The notes below the pieces were generated by a model, which was not told where the DNA came from, ran no database searches, and saw nothing but the letters and a program-made list of their open reading frames with translations. Shown piece by piece: positions 1 to 9,279 of a stretch of 64,000 nucleotides of DNA; position 1 is the stretch's first letter, and every line of letters begins with the position of its first letter. Position numbers and translations under genes: made by a program. This DNA comes from Gilliamella apicola (GTDB lineage Bacteria; Pseudomonadota; Gammaproteobacteria; Enterobacterales; Orbaceae): assembly GCF_003202915.1 (NCBI RefSeq), contig NZ_QGLP01000004.1:248001-312000 (forward strand), written 5' to 3'.

Positions 1-112
1 TTAAGTAAAAGTAGAGTGTAATATCGGTGTAAGTAATATTTTTAAGGTTGTTATATTCAATGTGATTTTTGATTGATTATTACAAATCGAAGAATATATT
101 AGGATGCTTAAA

Positions 113-189
113 TGGCGCACCCGAAGGGATTCGAACCCCTGACCGCTCGGTTCGAAGCCGAGTGCTCTATCCAGCTGAGCTACGGATGC
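113..189 (-). tRNA. tRNA-Arg (anticodon TCG)
   Basis: On the minus strand a complete 77-nt cloverleaf runs from GCATCCG to an encoded CCA. The anticodon loop CTTCGAA sits in a CTCGG/CCGAG stem, giving anticodon TCG, which reads CGA. The T-loop GGTTCGAATCC is intact. It is the last tRNA of a csrA-proximal Ser/Arg cluster equivalent to serV-argVYZQ of E. coli. It differs from the two upstream Arg copies in the anticodon stem and in the acceptor end (GCGCCA rather than GCACCA). Confidence 0.95.
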
Positions 190-208
190 TTGTAAGTTCG
201 TAAAAAAA

Positions 209-285
209 TGGTGCATCCGAAGGGATTCGAACCCCTGACCGCCCGGTTCGTAGCCGGGTACTCTATCCAGCTGAGCTACGGATGC
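209..285 (-). tRNA. tRNA-Arg (anticodon ACG)
   Basis: A 77-nt minus-strand tRNA with encoded CCA. The anticodon loop CTACGAA between CCCGG and CCGGG gives ACG, normally edited to ICG to read CGU/CGC/CGA. It is identical in its body to the copy at 303-379, as expected for a tandem duplication. Confidence 0.96.
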
Positions 286-302
286 ACATTAGGTTTTTAA
301 AA

Positions 303-379
303 TGGTGCATCCGAAGGGATTCGAACCCCTGACCGCCCGGTTCGTAGCCGGGTACTCTATCCAGCTGAGCTACGGATGC
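303..379 (-). tRNA. tRNA-Arg (anticodon ACG), second copy
   Basis: A 77-nt minus-strand tRNA whose sequence repeats the 209-285 copy, including the encoded CCA and anticodon ACG. The two copies are separated by only 17 nt, so they are very probably cut from one precursor together with tRNA-Ser. Confidence 0.96.
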
Positions 380-396
380 ATATTTTAATTTAAAAA

Positions 397-489
397 TGGC
401 GGTGAGAGAGGGATTCGAACCCTCGATGCAGCTTTTGACCGCATACTCCCTTAGCAGGGGAGCGCCTTCAGCCTCTCGGCCATCTCACC
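397..489 (-). tRNA. serV: tRNA-Ser (anticodon GCT)
   Basis: A 93-nt minus-strand class II tRNA with a long variable arm and encoded CCA. The anticodon loop CTGCTAA in a CTCCC/GGGAG stem gives GCT, which reads AGC/AGU. It lies between csrA and the Arg tRNAs, exactly as serV does in E. coli. Confidence 0.96.
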
Positions 490-529
490 AAAACATTATG
501 ACTTTGCCTTAACGACAAAATCATAATGT
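490..529 (-). terminator. Hairpin between csrA and tRNA-Ser, probable csrA terminator
   Basis: Positions 493-508 pair with 514-529 around the loop 509-513. Read as minus-strand RNA all 16 pairs form, two of them G-U wobbles; on the plus strand those two would be A-C mismatches, so the structure is specific to minus-strand transcripts. It is followed by UUUU directly before the tRNA. It could end csrA transcription or act as a processing or attenuation site ahead of the tRNA precursor. Confidence 0.6.
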
Positions 530-612
530 GTGGCGCACATATTACGTTCTCCAAAAAATAAGTCAAACATTTTTTTGCGAACACGTGCTGGTTGTTTATT
601 TAGTACCCAATA

Positions 613-813
613 TTACTCTTTGGGTTGAACTATTTCATCAACTTTGTCTTGCGATTGATGAATTCTGTTGTAGATCTCTTCTCTATGAATAGAAACTTCT
701 TTAGGTGCGTTAATACCGACTCTGACCTGATTACCTTTTACGCCCAAGACGGTAATAACAACATCGTCACCGATGATAAGTGTTTCACCTATTCTCCTAG
801 TTAAAATTAACAT
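613..813 (-). CDS. csrA: Carbon storage regulator CsrA
   Basis: A 66-residue protein that matches CsrA/RsmA throughout: [10 protein letters not shown] at the N terminus, then the five-strand beta core with [14 protein letters not shown] and the EEIYxRI helix. CsrA is a small dimeric RNA-binding protein that recognises GGA motifs in mRNA leaders and controls carbon metabolism, motility and biofilm genes after transcription. Length is close to the E. coli protein (61 residues), with a few extra C-terminal residues. An AGGAG ribosome site lies just before the start codon. It sits between alaS and tRNA-Ser, the conserved enterobacterial location. Confidence 0.98.
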   Translation of the reverse strand: MLILTRRIGETLIIGDDVVITVLGVKGNQVRVGINAPKEVSIHREEIYNRIHQSQDKVDEIVQPKE

Positions 814-954
814 TAGATCTCCTAATATCAGTTAAGTATATATCCAAACAATTTTAAGATATAGCTTCGTCAGCCCCCCATCGGATAAGGCAAAAAGACG
901 GAATTTTACAGAAATACACTAATGCCTAATTAAACAACACAGGAGTATTTCTGG

Positions 955-3588
955 CTAACTTGCTTGTAATTTATGACTGATTTCCTTTTTTACAGAAGAT
1001 AAAGCTTCTGGTAACGCCGAAAGATCCATTCCACCTGCTTGAGCGAAATCAGGCCGCCCACCGCCTTTACCACCTACTTTTAATGCTAATTGAGATACTA
1101 ATTCGCCAGCTTTAACAATGTTTAATAAATCATTGGTTACACCAGCTGCTAAATTAATTTTGCCATCATTGACAGCAGCCAAAATAATTACACCACTTTT
1201 TAATTGATTTTTCAGATCATCAATCATTGTACGTAACATTTTGGCTTCGACGTTATCGACTTTAGCAATTAGTAAGTTTTTATTATTAATTTTTTCACAT
1301 TGATTAAGCAACTGCCCACTTTGTTGGCTAGCTTGTTCAGCTTTCAACCGTTCAATTGCTTTCTCTAATGTTTTGGTTTGATCGAGCAGCTGTTCAATTC
1401 TTGATAAAACAGCTGATTTATCACTTTTAACCATAAAACCAATTTGGTTTAATAAATTGGATTCATGGTGGATATATTCCATCGCATTTTGACCTGATGT
1501 AGCTTCAATACGACGTACTCCTGATGCAATACTCGACTCAGAAATAATTTTAAAGAGACCTATATCTCCAGTTCTATCAACATGGGTACCACCACAAAGT
1601 TCAATAGAAAAATCACCCATGGTTAATACTCTAACGATATCTTCGTATTTTTCACCAAATAGTGCCATGGCACCTTTATTTTTAGCTTCATCAATAGGCA
1701 TTAATTCTATGTCTACCAACAAGTTTCGTCGAATTTGCTGATTAACTAAATTTTCTATTTCGACAATTTGTTCTGGTGTAATGGCTTGATTATGTGAAAA
1801 GTCAAACCGAAGATAACTGTCGTTAACTAAAGAACCTTTTTGATGTACATGGTTACCTAAAATACTTTGTAAAGCTGCTTGTAATAAATGTGTTGCTGAA
1901 TGATTACGGCGAATACGTTCGCGTATTTCTACATCAATTGCAGCGGTTACTACATCTCCAACTTTTAATGAACCTTTGGTAACTTTACCTATGTGGCCAA
2001 TACTTTTGCCGTATTTTTGGCTGTCAGTGACGTCAAATACTAAATCAGCAGATGTTAGAACACCTTTATCACCAACTTGACCACCAGACTCACCATAAAA
2101 TGGCGTTTTATCTAGAATAACAACCGCTTCATCACCAGCATTGATCGCCTCAACTTTATTGCCATTTTGGAAAATAGCAATTACTTTTCCTGAGGCTTCG
2201 TTAGATTGATAACCTAAAAATTCAGTTTTGTCATCAAGTTTAATCATATTACTATAATCAACACTAAATGAACTAGATTCACGAGCTCGTTTACGCTGTT
2301 CTTCCATGCATTGATTGAAACCATTTTCATCAATAGTGATATTCTTCTCACGGCAGACATCAGCGGTTAAATCTAATGGGAAACCATAAGTATCATAAAG
2401 TTTAAACGCAATATCACCAGGTAATACGTTGTCAGTAATTTTACTTAACTCTTGATCGAGTAAGAATAGACCTCGTTCTAATGTTTTTAAGAACTGCTCT
2501 TCTTCAATCTTAAGTGTATCTTCAACTAATTTTTGGTTATTTGCTAATTCATTAGCGGCACTTCCCATTACTTCAATTAATGGTTTAACCAATTTATAGA
2601 AGAAAATATCTTTAGCTCCTAACATATGTCCATGACGTACTGCGCGACGAATAATTCGACGTAATACATAACCACGTCCTTCGTTTGAAGGTAGAACTCC
2701 ATCAGCAACTAAAAAAGCACAAGAACGAATATGGTCAGCAATAACTCTCAATGATTTACTTTCTAAATCTTTTGTTTGAATGATTTCAGCTGCATCTTTT
2801 ATTAGTTTCTTAAACAGGTCAATATCATAGTTAGAATTGACGTGTTGTAAAACAGCCGCTATTCGTTCAAGCCCCATACCAGTATCAACTGATGGTTTAG
2901 GTAAAGGTTCCATTGTGCCATCAGGAAGGCGATTAAATTGCATAAAGACGAGGTTCCAAATTTCAATAAATCGATCCCCATCTTCCTCGGCACTTCCCGG
3001 AGGTCCGCCCCAAATATGATCACCATGGTCATAAAAAATTTCTGTACAAGGTCCACAAGGCCCGGTGTCACCCATTTGCCAAAAATTATCAGAGGCATAT
3101 GGAGCACCTTTATTATCACCTATGCGGATAATACGTTCTTTAGGAATACCAATTTCATTTTCCCAAATTGCGAATGCTTCATCGTCTGTTGCATAAACGG
3201 TAACAGTTAATCGATCTTTAGGAAGATTAAACCATTTTTCGCTGGTTAGTAATTCCCAAGCAAAATGAATCGCATCACGTTTAAAATAGTCGCCAAAACT
3301 GAAATTACCTAACATTTCGAAAAAGGTATGATGCCGAGCAGTATAACCTACATTGTCAAGGTCATTGTGTTTTCCCCCAGCTCTTACACAACGTTGAGAT
3401 GTGGTTGCTCTGGTATAAGGTCGTTTATCAATACCAAGAAACACATCTTTAAACTGATTCATTCCAGCATTTGTAAATAAAAGTGTTGGATCATTATGTG
3501 GAACAAGGGAACTACTGGCAACGATTTCGTGTCCTTTGCTATGGAAAAAGTCAAGAAAACTTTGACGAATTTCTGTAGTGCTTTTCAT
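955..3588 (-). CDS. alaS: Alanine--tRNA ligase
   Basis: An 877-residue cytoplasmic class II aminoacyl-tRNA synthetase, the usual length for the family. It charges tRNA-Ala. The N-terminal catalytic core begins [15 protein letters not shown] and includes the class II motif 2 region with [18 protein letters not shown]. The editing domain carries the zinc-binding HSATH near residue 565 and CGGTH near residue 667. The C-terminal coiled-coil and DHHA1-type region contain the glycine-rich [15 protein letters not shown]. The gene is downstream of recX and appears to have its own promoter within the end of recX, leaving a leader of about 170 nt. Confidence 0.99.
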   Translation of the reverse strand: MKSTTEIRQSFLDFFHSKGHEIVASSSLVPHNDPTLLFTNAGMNQFKDVFLGIDKRPYTRATTSQRCVRAGGKHNDLDNVGYTARHHTFFEMLGNFSFGDYFKRDAIHFAWELLTSEKWFNLPKDRLTVTVYATDDEAFAIWENEIGIPKERIIRIGDNKGAPYASDNFWQMGDTGPCGPCTEIFYDHGDHIWGGPPGSAEEDGDRFIEIWNLVFMQFNRLPDGTMEPLPKPSVDTGMGLERIAAVLQHVNSNYDIDLFKKLIKDAAEIIQTKDLESKSLRVIADHIRSCAFLVADGVLPSNEGRGYVLRRIIRRAVRHGHMLGAKDIFFYKLVKPLIEVMGSAANELANNQKLVEDTLKIEEEQFLKTLERGLFLLDQELSKITDNVLPGDIAFKLYDTYGFPLDLTADVCREKNITIDENGFNQCMEEQRKRARESSSFSVDYSNMIKLDDKTEFLGYQSNEASGKVIAIFQNGNKVEAINAGDEAVVILDKTPFYGESGGQVGDKGVLTSADLVFDVTDSQKYGKSIGHIGKVTKGSLKVGDVVTAAIDVEIRERIRRNHSATHLLQAALQSILGNHVHQKGSLVNDSYLRFDFSHNQAITPEQIVEIENLVNQQIRRNLLVDIELMPIDEAKNKGAMALFGEKYEDIVRVLTMGDFSIELCGGTHVDRTGDIGLFKIISESSIASGVRRIEATSGQNAMEYIHHESNLLNQIGFMVKSDKSAVLSRIEQLLDQTKTLEKAIERLKAEQASQQSGQLLNQCEKINNKNLLIAKVDNVEAKMLRTMIDDLKNQLKSGVIILAAVNDGKINLAAGVTNDLLNIVKAGELVSQLALKVGGKGGGRPDFAQAGGMDLSALPEALSSVKKEISHKLQAS

Positions 3589-3764
3589 TTATGCTTCCAT
3601 ATTAAACGATAAATTTTTAGACATAGTAATATACCCGTTACAACTTAAGTTGAAAAGTAAATATTCTTAATACAGCGATTGATCTAGTTACTATTAATAA
3701 AGTAATAAGGAATAAAATTAAAAGATCTTGAGAGCTTTTTATATAATGGGCATTTTTAATTAAT

Positions 3765-3793
3765 ATTGTAGGGACTATAGTAGTTTAAGTCAA
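3765..3793 (-). promoter_or_regulatory. Predicted sigma-70 promoter for alaS
   Basis: On the minus strand, TTGACT (3793-3788) and TACAAT (3770-3765) are separated by 17 nt, a near-consensus sigma-70 promoter. The -35 box adjoins the recX stop codon. Transcription would begin near 3758, about 170 nt before alaS. No experimental start is known. Confidence 0.6.
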
Positions 3794-4285
3794 CAAACTA
3801 TATACAGTTTTTATGTCAAATTGTGTAAATCCTTTAGCAATCAAAAATTGTATAGCTTTTTGTTTTTGTTGATTATCATTAGGGTCGATAAATTTAAATT
3901 TTTTTAACAATTGTTGATGCGCAATTTCTGACCAATTGATATCCGCTATTTGTAATAGTTCTCGACTAAGATCAGATGATAATCCTCGTTGTTTTAATTC
4001 TAAATTAATCTTATATTTCCCATAACCTTTATTAGCACGCATAACAATATATTTTTCAATATATTGTTTATCATCCATCCAACGTTGATTAGTACAATAG
4101 GCAATGACATCTGCTATTTCTGTTTTTAATTGGCTTAATTGTTCTGGAAAATCATCTTCTGAACAGTTTATTTTTTTGCTGAAAAACAAAGTTAGTTTTC
4201 TGGTAAGCTCACATGATGAGTGATCACGCTGTGCAAGTAATTGCACAGCTTTATTTAAGATTAATTTATTTAGTTTTTTTTCCAT
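3785..4285 (-). CDS. recX: Regulatory protein RecX
   Basis: A 166-residue RecX family protein, an inhibitor of RecA filament growth and ATPase activity. Its start codon shares one base with the recA stop codon (TAATG arrangement), so translation is probably coupled to recA. The sequence is the all-helical three-repeat fold typical of RecX, with WMDDKQYIEKYI in the central repeat and the GYGKYKINLELKQRG segment. Length agrees with the E. coli protein (166 residues). Being downstream of the LexA-controlled recA promoter, it should be induced with the SOS response. Confidence 0.95.
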   Translation of the reverse strand: MEKKLNKLILNKAVQLLAQRDHSSCELTRKLTLFFSKKINCSEDDFPEQLSQLKTEIADVIAYCTNQRWMDDKQYIEKYIVMRANKGYGKYKINLELKQRGLSSDLSRELLQIADINWSEIAHQQLLKKFKFIDPNDNQQKQKAIQFLIAKGFTQFDIKTVYSLLT

Positions 4286-5331
4286 TACTCAAAACTTTCA
4301 TCTTCTGTTGAAATATCTTCATCATCAGCAGAGAAAACCGCAGGACTATTTAATAATAAATCGCGTAATTTAGTTTCAAGCTCTTTGGCGATTTCCGGAT
4401 GTTCTTGTAAAAACTTAATTGAATTCGCTTTACCTTGACCTACTTTTTCGCCATTGTAGCTGTACCATGCTCCAGCTTTATCCACTAATTTATGTTTCAC
4501 ACCTAAATCGATCAGTTCGCTTTCTTTAGAGATACCGCATCCGTAAAGAATTTGGAATTCTGCTTGTCTAAATGGCGCGGCTACTTTGTTTTTGACTACT
4601 TTTACTCTAGTATCACTACCAATAACGTCTTCACCTTCTTTTACTGCACCAATACGACGAATATCTAAACGAACAGAAGCATAGAATTTCAAGGCGTTAC
4701 CACCAGTAGTTGTTTCTGGATTACCAAACATTACACCTATTTTCATACGAATTTGGTTGATGAAAACAACAAGGCAATTTGCATTTTTGATATTGGCGGT
4801 TAATTTACGTAATGCTTGGGACATTAAACGTGCTTGTAATCCCATATGAGAATCGCCCATTTCTCCTTCAATTTCTGCTTTTGGTGTTAGTGCTGCAACC
4901 GAGTCGACAATAATCACATCAACAGCTCCAGAACGAACTAATGCATCACAAATTTCGAGTGCTTGTTCACCAGTATCGGGTTGAGAAACTAATAAATCAT
5001 CGACTTGTACGCCTAATTTGGCTGCATAGATTGGATCTAAAGCATGTTCGGCATCGATAAATGCGCAGGTTTTACCTTCTTTTTGTGCTTGCGCAATAAC
5101 TGATAATGTTAATGTTGTTTTACCTGATGACTCTGGTCCAAAGATTTCAACGATTCTACCCATTGGTAAGCCACCGATACCTAAAGCAATGTCTAACCCT
5201 AAAGAACCTGTTGAAACGGCGTCAACGTCTAACGTTTGAGTATCCCCTAAACGCATGATTGAACCTTTACCAAATTGTTTTTCGATTTGGCTTAATGCTG
5301 CAGAAAGTGCTCGTTGTTTGTTTTCATTCAT
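4285..5331 (-). CDS. recA: Recombinase RecA
   Basis: A 348-residue RecA, the DNA strand-exchange ATPase that also triggers LexA self-cleavage. Walker A GPESSGKT is at residues 65-72, and the L1/L2 DNA-binding loops ([14 protein letters not shown] and [15 protein letters not shown]) are intact. The C terminus is acidic ([15 protein letters not shown]), as usual. I chose the internal ATG at 5331 ([10 protein letters not shown]) because it gives the standard RecA N terminus; the longer frame adds only five residues. The gene is followed by overlapping recX. Promoter and LexA box lie immediately upstream. Confidence 0.99.
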   Translation of the reverse strand: MNENKQRALSAALSQIEKQFGKGSIMRLGDTQTLDVDAVSTGSLGLDIALGIGGLPMGRIVEIFGPESSGKTTLTLSVIAQAQKEGKTCAFIDAEHALDPIYAAKLGVQVDDLLVSQPDTGEQALEICDALVRSGAVDVIIVDSVAALTPKAEIEGEMGDSHMGLQARLMSQALRKLTANIKNANCLVVFINQIRMKIGVMFGNPETTTGGNALKFYASVRLDIRRIGAVKEGEDVIGSDTRVKVVKNKVAAPFRQAEFQILYGCGISKESELIDLGVKHKLVDKAGAWYSYNGEKVGQGKANSIKFLQEHPEIAKELETKLRDLLLNSPAVFSADDEDISTEDESFE

Positions 5332-5367
5332 ATAATAAAATTCCAATAAGTAAGGATATTGGATGAT

Positions 5368-5395
5368 ATTATACTGTATTGTTATACAGTATCAA
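5368..5395 (-). promoter_or_regulatory. recA promoter with embedded LexA (SOS) box
   Basis: The minus strand carries TTGATA (5395-5390), a 16-nt spacer and TATAAT (5373-5368). The spacer is the LexA box, CTG-N10-CAG at 5374-5389; the extended 20-bp palindrome at 5372-5391 is TACTGTATTGTTATACAGTA. This is the same -35/box/-10 arrangement as E. coli recA, so LexA would cover the promoter directly. Confidence 0.95.
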
Positions 5396-5740
5396 GTTTT
5401 TTTTATAAACATTTATAAATTTGTTAATTCTGTGAAATTGTTCACAAAATTTATTAATTCTTTTCATTAATCCCTCATTATCCAGATTTTAAATGAGGAT
5501 TAAAAAAGAACTGTTTTAAAAAGTGAGAATAATCAAATTAAGCTAATTTAATGAGGTAATACTTTCATAAAAAAAGACCATTTGATATGATGAACATCAA
5601 GGAAATTATAGTCATTATTGGTGTATCAAATTAATTGCCTCACAATATAACTTTACCATCATTGACAGTTTTTGATATCAAAATATTATTTAATCATAAA
5701 TATCTTTACCGCTTAGAATATAATCAAATGAAGGAATATA
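5396..5740. other. recA-pqiA intergenic region
   Basis: This gap of about 345 nt between divergent recA and pqiA has no credible gene. It contains a perfect CRP-type palindrome at 5431-5446. It also has an imperfect inverted repeat, with arms 5467-5479 and 5492-5503 and one bulged C, that lacks a T-tract and so does not look like a terminator. The pqiA promoter must be here, but I cannot place it with confidence. Confidence 0.5.
5431..5446. promoter_or_regulatory. CRP-type binding site between recA and pqiA
   Basis: TGTGA-AATTGT-TCACA matches both consensus half-sites with the correct 6-bp spacer. It is about 100 bp upstream of the recA start and about 300 bp upstream of pqiA. Which of the two it serves, if either, cannot be told from the sequence. 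Confidence 0.6.
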
Positions 5741-6985
5741 ATGATCACCGATAAACAAGATTATGTACTATGTTCTCATTGTGATTTGGTCATCGAATTA
5801 GCTGATGTGGCAATCGGCCACAAAGCTGTTTGTCCTCGCTGTAATACGACATTATTTAAAAACAATATCAATATGAAGTTTAGAGCAGCAATGTATGCGT
5901 ATTGCTCGATAATTATGTTGATTGTGGCTTGTGGTGTGGTTTTTATTGATATCAATTTAGTGGGTAATATCAATGGGGTAAGTGTGTTAGACATCCCCAA
6001 AATCCTTTTTTTTGATAATTATAGTTATATTTCGGCGCTATTTATTTTATTTGTACTAATATTTCCATTGCTCAATTTGTCTATTATTGCTTTACTCTGT
6101 TCAAAGATTAAGTTAACTAAATATCGAAAAAGAGATTTACTGATAGTTTATGAAAAATTTCAACATTGGTGTATGCCTGAAATATTTTTAACCGGTATAT
6201 TAGTTAGTTTTGTAAAACTAATGAGTTATGGCAATATTGGTGTGACTAGCACATTTTGGGCATTTTGTTTATTCGTATTCTTCTATATTAAAGCCTTAGT
6301 TATATTTACACCTGGCAAAATTTGGAATGAAATTCATCGAAATAATTTTGCATTAAAACCATTAGAAGTTGCTAAAACGGGGATTTGTCAAAATATAAAA
6401 TTATGTCATTGTTGCCATGCAATTGTTCCTATTGAGTATGCTAAATGCCCAAGGTGTAAACAAAAAAGCCAAGTAAGAGAGCGGGATAAAATACAATGGA
6501 CCATTGCACTTTTAGTGACGTCATTAATTATTTATATTCCTGCTAATTTATTTGGAATTATGATAACAGTGGTATTTGGCTCAGCGTCAACTTCGACTAT
6601 TATGGATGGCGTTATTTATATGTGGCAAGCAGGTGATATACCAGTAGCGTTAGTTATTTTTGCAGCAAGTGTAGTTATTCCAATTTTAAAAATAATTTCA
6701 CTTAGCTGGTTATGTTATTTTGCATTAGCTGTAAAAGATAAAAATAAACATAATTGCTTAAAAATGAAGAAATTATATAATGCGGTAGAATTTATTGGTA
6801 AATGGTCAATGATAGATATCTTTGTGGTTTCTGTAGTTTGTTCTTTAGTGAGAAATCAGCAAATGATGGGAGTTTACCCAGATATAGGCGTATGTTTTTT
6901 CGCCACTGTTGTTATCATTACGATGATTGCATCCCAAAAATTTGATCCACGATTGCTTTGGGATCGAACGCCAACTCGAAAATGA
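5741..6985 (+). CDS. pqiA: Intermembrane transport protein PqiA
   Basis: A 414-residue inner-membrane protein of the Pqi lipid-transport system, close to E. coli PqiA (417). It consists of two tandem PqiA domains. Each opens with a zinc-ribbon: CSHC...CPRC near residues 11-35 and CHCC...CPRC near residues 222-242. Each continues with about four hydrophobic segments. PqiA anchors the PqiB needle in the inner membrane. The gene heads pqiABC with very short gaps to the next gene, so the three should be co-transcribed. In E. coli the operon is induced by redox-cycling compounds; no SoxS box was recognised here. Confidence 0.95.
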   Translation: MITDKQDYVLCSHCDLVIELADVAIGHKAVCPRCNTTLFKNNINMKFRAAMYAYCSIIMLIVACGVVFIDINLVGNINGVSVLDIPKILFFDNYSYISALFILFVLIFPLLNLSIIALLCSKIKLTKYRKRDLLIVYEKFQHWCMPEIFLTGILVSFVKLMSYGNIGVTSTFWAFCLFVFFYIKALVIFTPGKIWNEIHRNNFALKPLEVAKTGICQNIKLCHCCHAIVPIEYAKCPRCKQKSQVRERDKIQWTIALLVTSLIIYIPANLFGIMITVVFGSASTSTIMDGVIYMWQAGDIPVALVIFAASVVIPILKIISLSWLCYFALAVKDKNKHNCLKMKKLYNAVEFIGKWSMIDIFVVSVVCSLVRNQQMMGVYPDIGVCFFATVVIITMIASQKFDPRLLWDRTPTRK

Positions 6986-6999
6986 AATATAGGAATATT

Positions 7000-8637
7000 A
7001 TGGCAACCTCAAGTAAAATAGCAAAAATAATTAAAATCAGAGCAATCTCTGCAATATGGATTATTCCTATAGTTACTGCTATTGTTGGCTTATGGATAAT
7101 CTATGCCCATTTTGCTGATCGAGGCACCACCTTTACTTTAATTGCCAATGATGCAAATGGTATTATTGCAGGTAAAACAGTAATAAAAAATCGTAGCGTA
7201 GATGTCGGTATTGTTGATGAAGTGACATTATCTGATGATTACCAAAAAGTTGTCATAAAAGGTCGTATCTATAATGATATGGAACCATTATTAAAAAATG
7301 ATTCAATATTTTGGGTGGTTAAACCCGAAATAGGCCGTGATGGAGTGACAGGGCTTGGTACCATTTTATCTGGGGTATATATTGAATTGGCCTCAGGCAA
7401 TGATACCCATAGTTTTAAAAACAATCCATTTATTCTATCTGATACTCCTCCGTTATCTGATCCCAGTATCAAAGGAATTCGTTTAAATTTAGAAAGTGAT
7501 CAAAGTGGTGTTGTTCCTCGAGGCGCTAAAGTGATGTTTCGTGGTTATCATGTAGGTAACGTTGAAACATCGCAATTTGATGTTGATGCTCGTAAAATGA
7601 AGTATCAAGTTTTTATCACCAAACCTTATGATGCATTAGTTACCGAAAACGTACGGTTTTGGAAAGAGGGGGGGATTAATTTAACGTTATCTTCTCGAGG
7701 TGCCAGTTTAGATGTGCCCTCTTTAGATGTTCTAATGTCAGGCGGTATTAGTTTTGATTTACCTGATGGGGCAAAATTAGGACAACCCGCTAAGCAACAT
7801 GATGTGTATAAATTATATGAAGATAGAAAATCGATTCAAGATTCTCAATATACCGAGTATAAAGAATTTATTATTATGCTTAATGAGTCAATCTCAGGTT
7901 TAACCGAAGGGTCGCCAGTAGAGTATCACGGTATAAGACTTGGTACAGTGAGTTCGGTGCCGTTCTATACATCGGAAATGTTGAAAGATATATCAATTCT
8001 CAATCAAAGAGTACCGGTATTAATTAGGATCGAGCCAGATCGTTTATCTGAATTAGTAGAGGATAAGATTGATATTGTCGCTTTGATTAAGGATGAACAA
8101 AAAAATGGCCTAAGAGCATCATTAAAAACTTCAAATATATTTACCGGTGCGCTCTATATAGATTTAGATTTTTATCCAGAGTTAAAAGATAAATATAACA
8201 CTAAATTCGCTAAACAATATGGATACGATACTATTGAAACTACATCAACAGGATTTGCACAGATACAAACAAAAATCCTGCAGTTATTAGATAATTTTAA
8301 TAATCTGCCGTTGAATAGTACTATAACCCAATTTAATAAATCATTAGAATCAAGTGAACGATTAATGCAATCTTTAAATCAAATTATGGCAAGTAAAGAG
8401 ATGCAAAATATGCCTAAAGATTTACAGAAAGCTATTCGTTCTTTAAACGAGACTATGAAAGGATTACAACCGGGTTCACAACTGAATACTCAAATGAATG
8501 AAAGCTTACAAAAAATTCAACAAATGATGGATGAATTGACCCCTTTACTTAATACACTAAATAATAAGAGTAATGCATTGATTTTTTCAGCTCCAAATAA
8601 AAAAGATCAAGAACCAAAAGCCAGAGGTAATAAATAA
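7000..8637 (+). CDS. pqiB: Intermembrane transport protein PqiB (three MCE domains)
   Basis: A 545-residue protein, nearly the same length as E. coli PqiB (546). One N-terminal membrane helix (about residues 14-37) is followed by three MCE domains (roughly 40-140, 150-260 and 285-400) and a long alpha-helical C-terminal region. That region forms the hollow tube spanning the periplasm in the characterised protein. The start at 7000 is preceded by AGGA and removes an overlap of 28 nt with pqiA that the longer frame would need. The stop codon overlaps the pqiC start by one base. Confidence 0.95.
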   Translation: MATSSKIAKIIKIRAISAIWIIPIVTAIVGLWIIYAHFADRGTTFTLIANDANGIIAGKTVIKNRSVDVGIVDEVTLSDDYQKVVIKGRIYNDMEPLLKNDSIFWVVKPEIGRDGVTGLGTILSGVYIELASGNDTHSFKNNPFILSDTPPLSDPSIKGIRLNLESDQSGVVPRGAKVMFRGYHVGNVETSQFDVDARKMKYQVFITKPYDALVTENVRFWKEGGINLTLSSRGASLDVPSLDVLMSGGISFDLPDGAKLGQPAKQHDVYKLYEDRKSIQDSQYTEYKEFIIMLNESISGLTEGSPVEYHGIRLGTVSSVPFYTSEMLKDISILNQRVPVLIRIEPDRLSELVEDKIDIVALIKDEQKNGLRASLKTSNIFTGALYIDLDFYPELKDKYNTKFAKQYGYDTIETTSTGFAQIQTKILQLLDNFNNLPLNSTITQFNKSLESSERLMQSLNQIMASKEMQNMPKDLQKAIRSLNETMKGLQPGSQLNTQMNESLQKIQQMMDELTPLLNTLNNKSNALIFSAPNKKDQEPKARGNK

Positions 8638-9221
8638 TGTTTAAATTAATTCAAAGCCTACAAATTATGCTATTGATGACATTATTAAGTGCAATAATTG
8701 GTTGTTCATCTGATGTTCCGAATAAAAGCTTTTTTCAATTGACCAGTAATTTGGCTAACCATGGTTCAGCGATGACTCAATCTACTCATTATTTTATCTG
8801 GATTGAGTCTATTGAAGTGGCCGATTTTTTAAATAAATCAGGAATTGTTTTGCAAACAGATGATATAAAATATACCACGGCAACTAATCATCTATGGGTA
8901 TCGGCATTATCTCAACAACTTGCCGATCGATTATCACAAGACTTAACGCAAATTATGCCTAATTATTTGGTATCGACAAATTCAATTACCACTCCATCAT
9001 TAACGGTTAAACTTTTTATTGATGGCTTCCATGGTAATTATAATGGTGATGCGATAATAACCGGCCGTTGGGTTATGACAGATAAGAGCGGTAAAATTGT
9101 TACTAAAGTTATTAAACGGCAAATTCCGCTTACAACAAATGGTTATAATGCTCTGGTAAAAGCCTTGTCCCAAGGCTGGCAAGATGAAGAGCAAGACTTT
9201 GCAAATTCAATTAAACATTAA
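8637..9221 (+). CDS. pqiC: Membrane integrity lipoprotein PqiC
   Basis: A 194-residue ABC-transporter auxiliary-type lipoprotein (YmbA/PqiC family). The N terminus is a signal sequence ending in the lipobox AIIGC, with acylated Cys near residue 23. The family caps the PqiB tube at the outer membrane. Start and pqiB stop overlap as TAATG, which indicates translational coupling. A hairpin follows the stop codon. Confidence 0.92.
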   Translation: MFKLIQSLQIMLLMTLLSAIIGCSSDVPNKSFFQLTSNLANHGSAMTQSTHYFIWIESIEVADFLNKSGIVLQTDDIKYTTATNHLWVSALSQQLADRLSQDLTQIMPNYLVSTNSITTPSLTVKLFIDGFHGNYNGDAIITGRWVMTDKSGKIVTKVIKRQIPLTTNGYNALVKALSQGWQDEEQDFANSIKH

Positions 9222-9231
9222 TTATTATTAG

Positions 9232-9259
9232 ACATTCCGTCAGAAGAGTGACGGAATGT
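9232..9259. terminator. Hairpin between convergent pqiC and pabB-pabC
   Basis: A perfect 11-bp inverted repeat, ACATTCCGTCA (9232-9242) and its complement (9249-9259), closes a 6-nt loop. Only a weak T-run follows on the plus strand, so termination may be inefficient or Rho-assisted. The site lies between two convergent transcripts. Confidence 0.5.
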
Positions 9260-9279
9260 TCTTGGTGCTCAATTGCAGA

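Noticed and set aside
102-108. GGATGCT after the last tRNA as remnant of a further tRNA-Arg gene
   Set aside because: Only seven bases match a tRNA end, which is too short to distinguish from chance.
1-216. Open frame of 71 codons on the minus strand
   Set aside because: It reads through tRNA-Arg genes; the apparent protein is a translation of tRNA sequence.
2837-3210. Three overlapping ORFs (two plus, one minus) inside alaS
   Set aside because: They overlap a well-conserved alaS, have no ribosome sites and no recognisable product.
5467-5503. Inverted repeat in the recA-pqiA gap as a terminator
   Set aside because: No T-run on either strand and no gene ending nearby; at most it is a weak operator-like palindrome.
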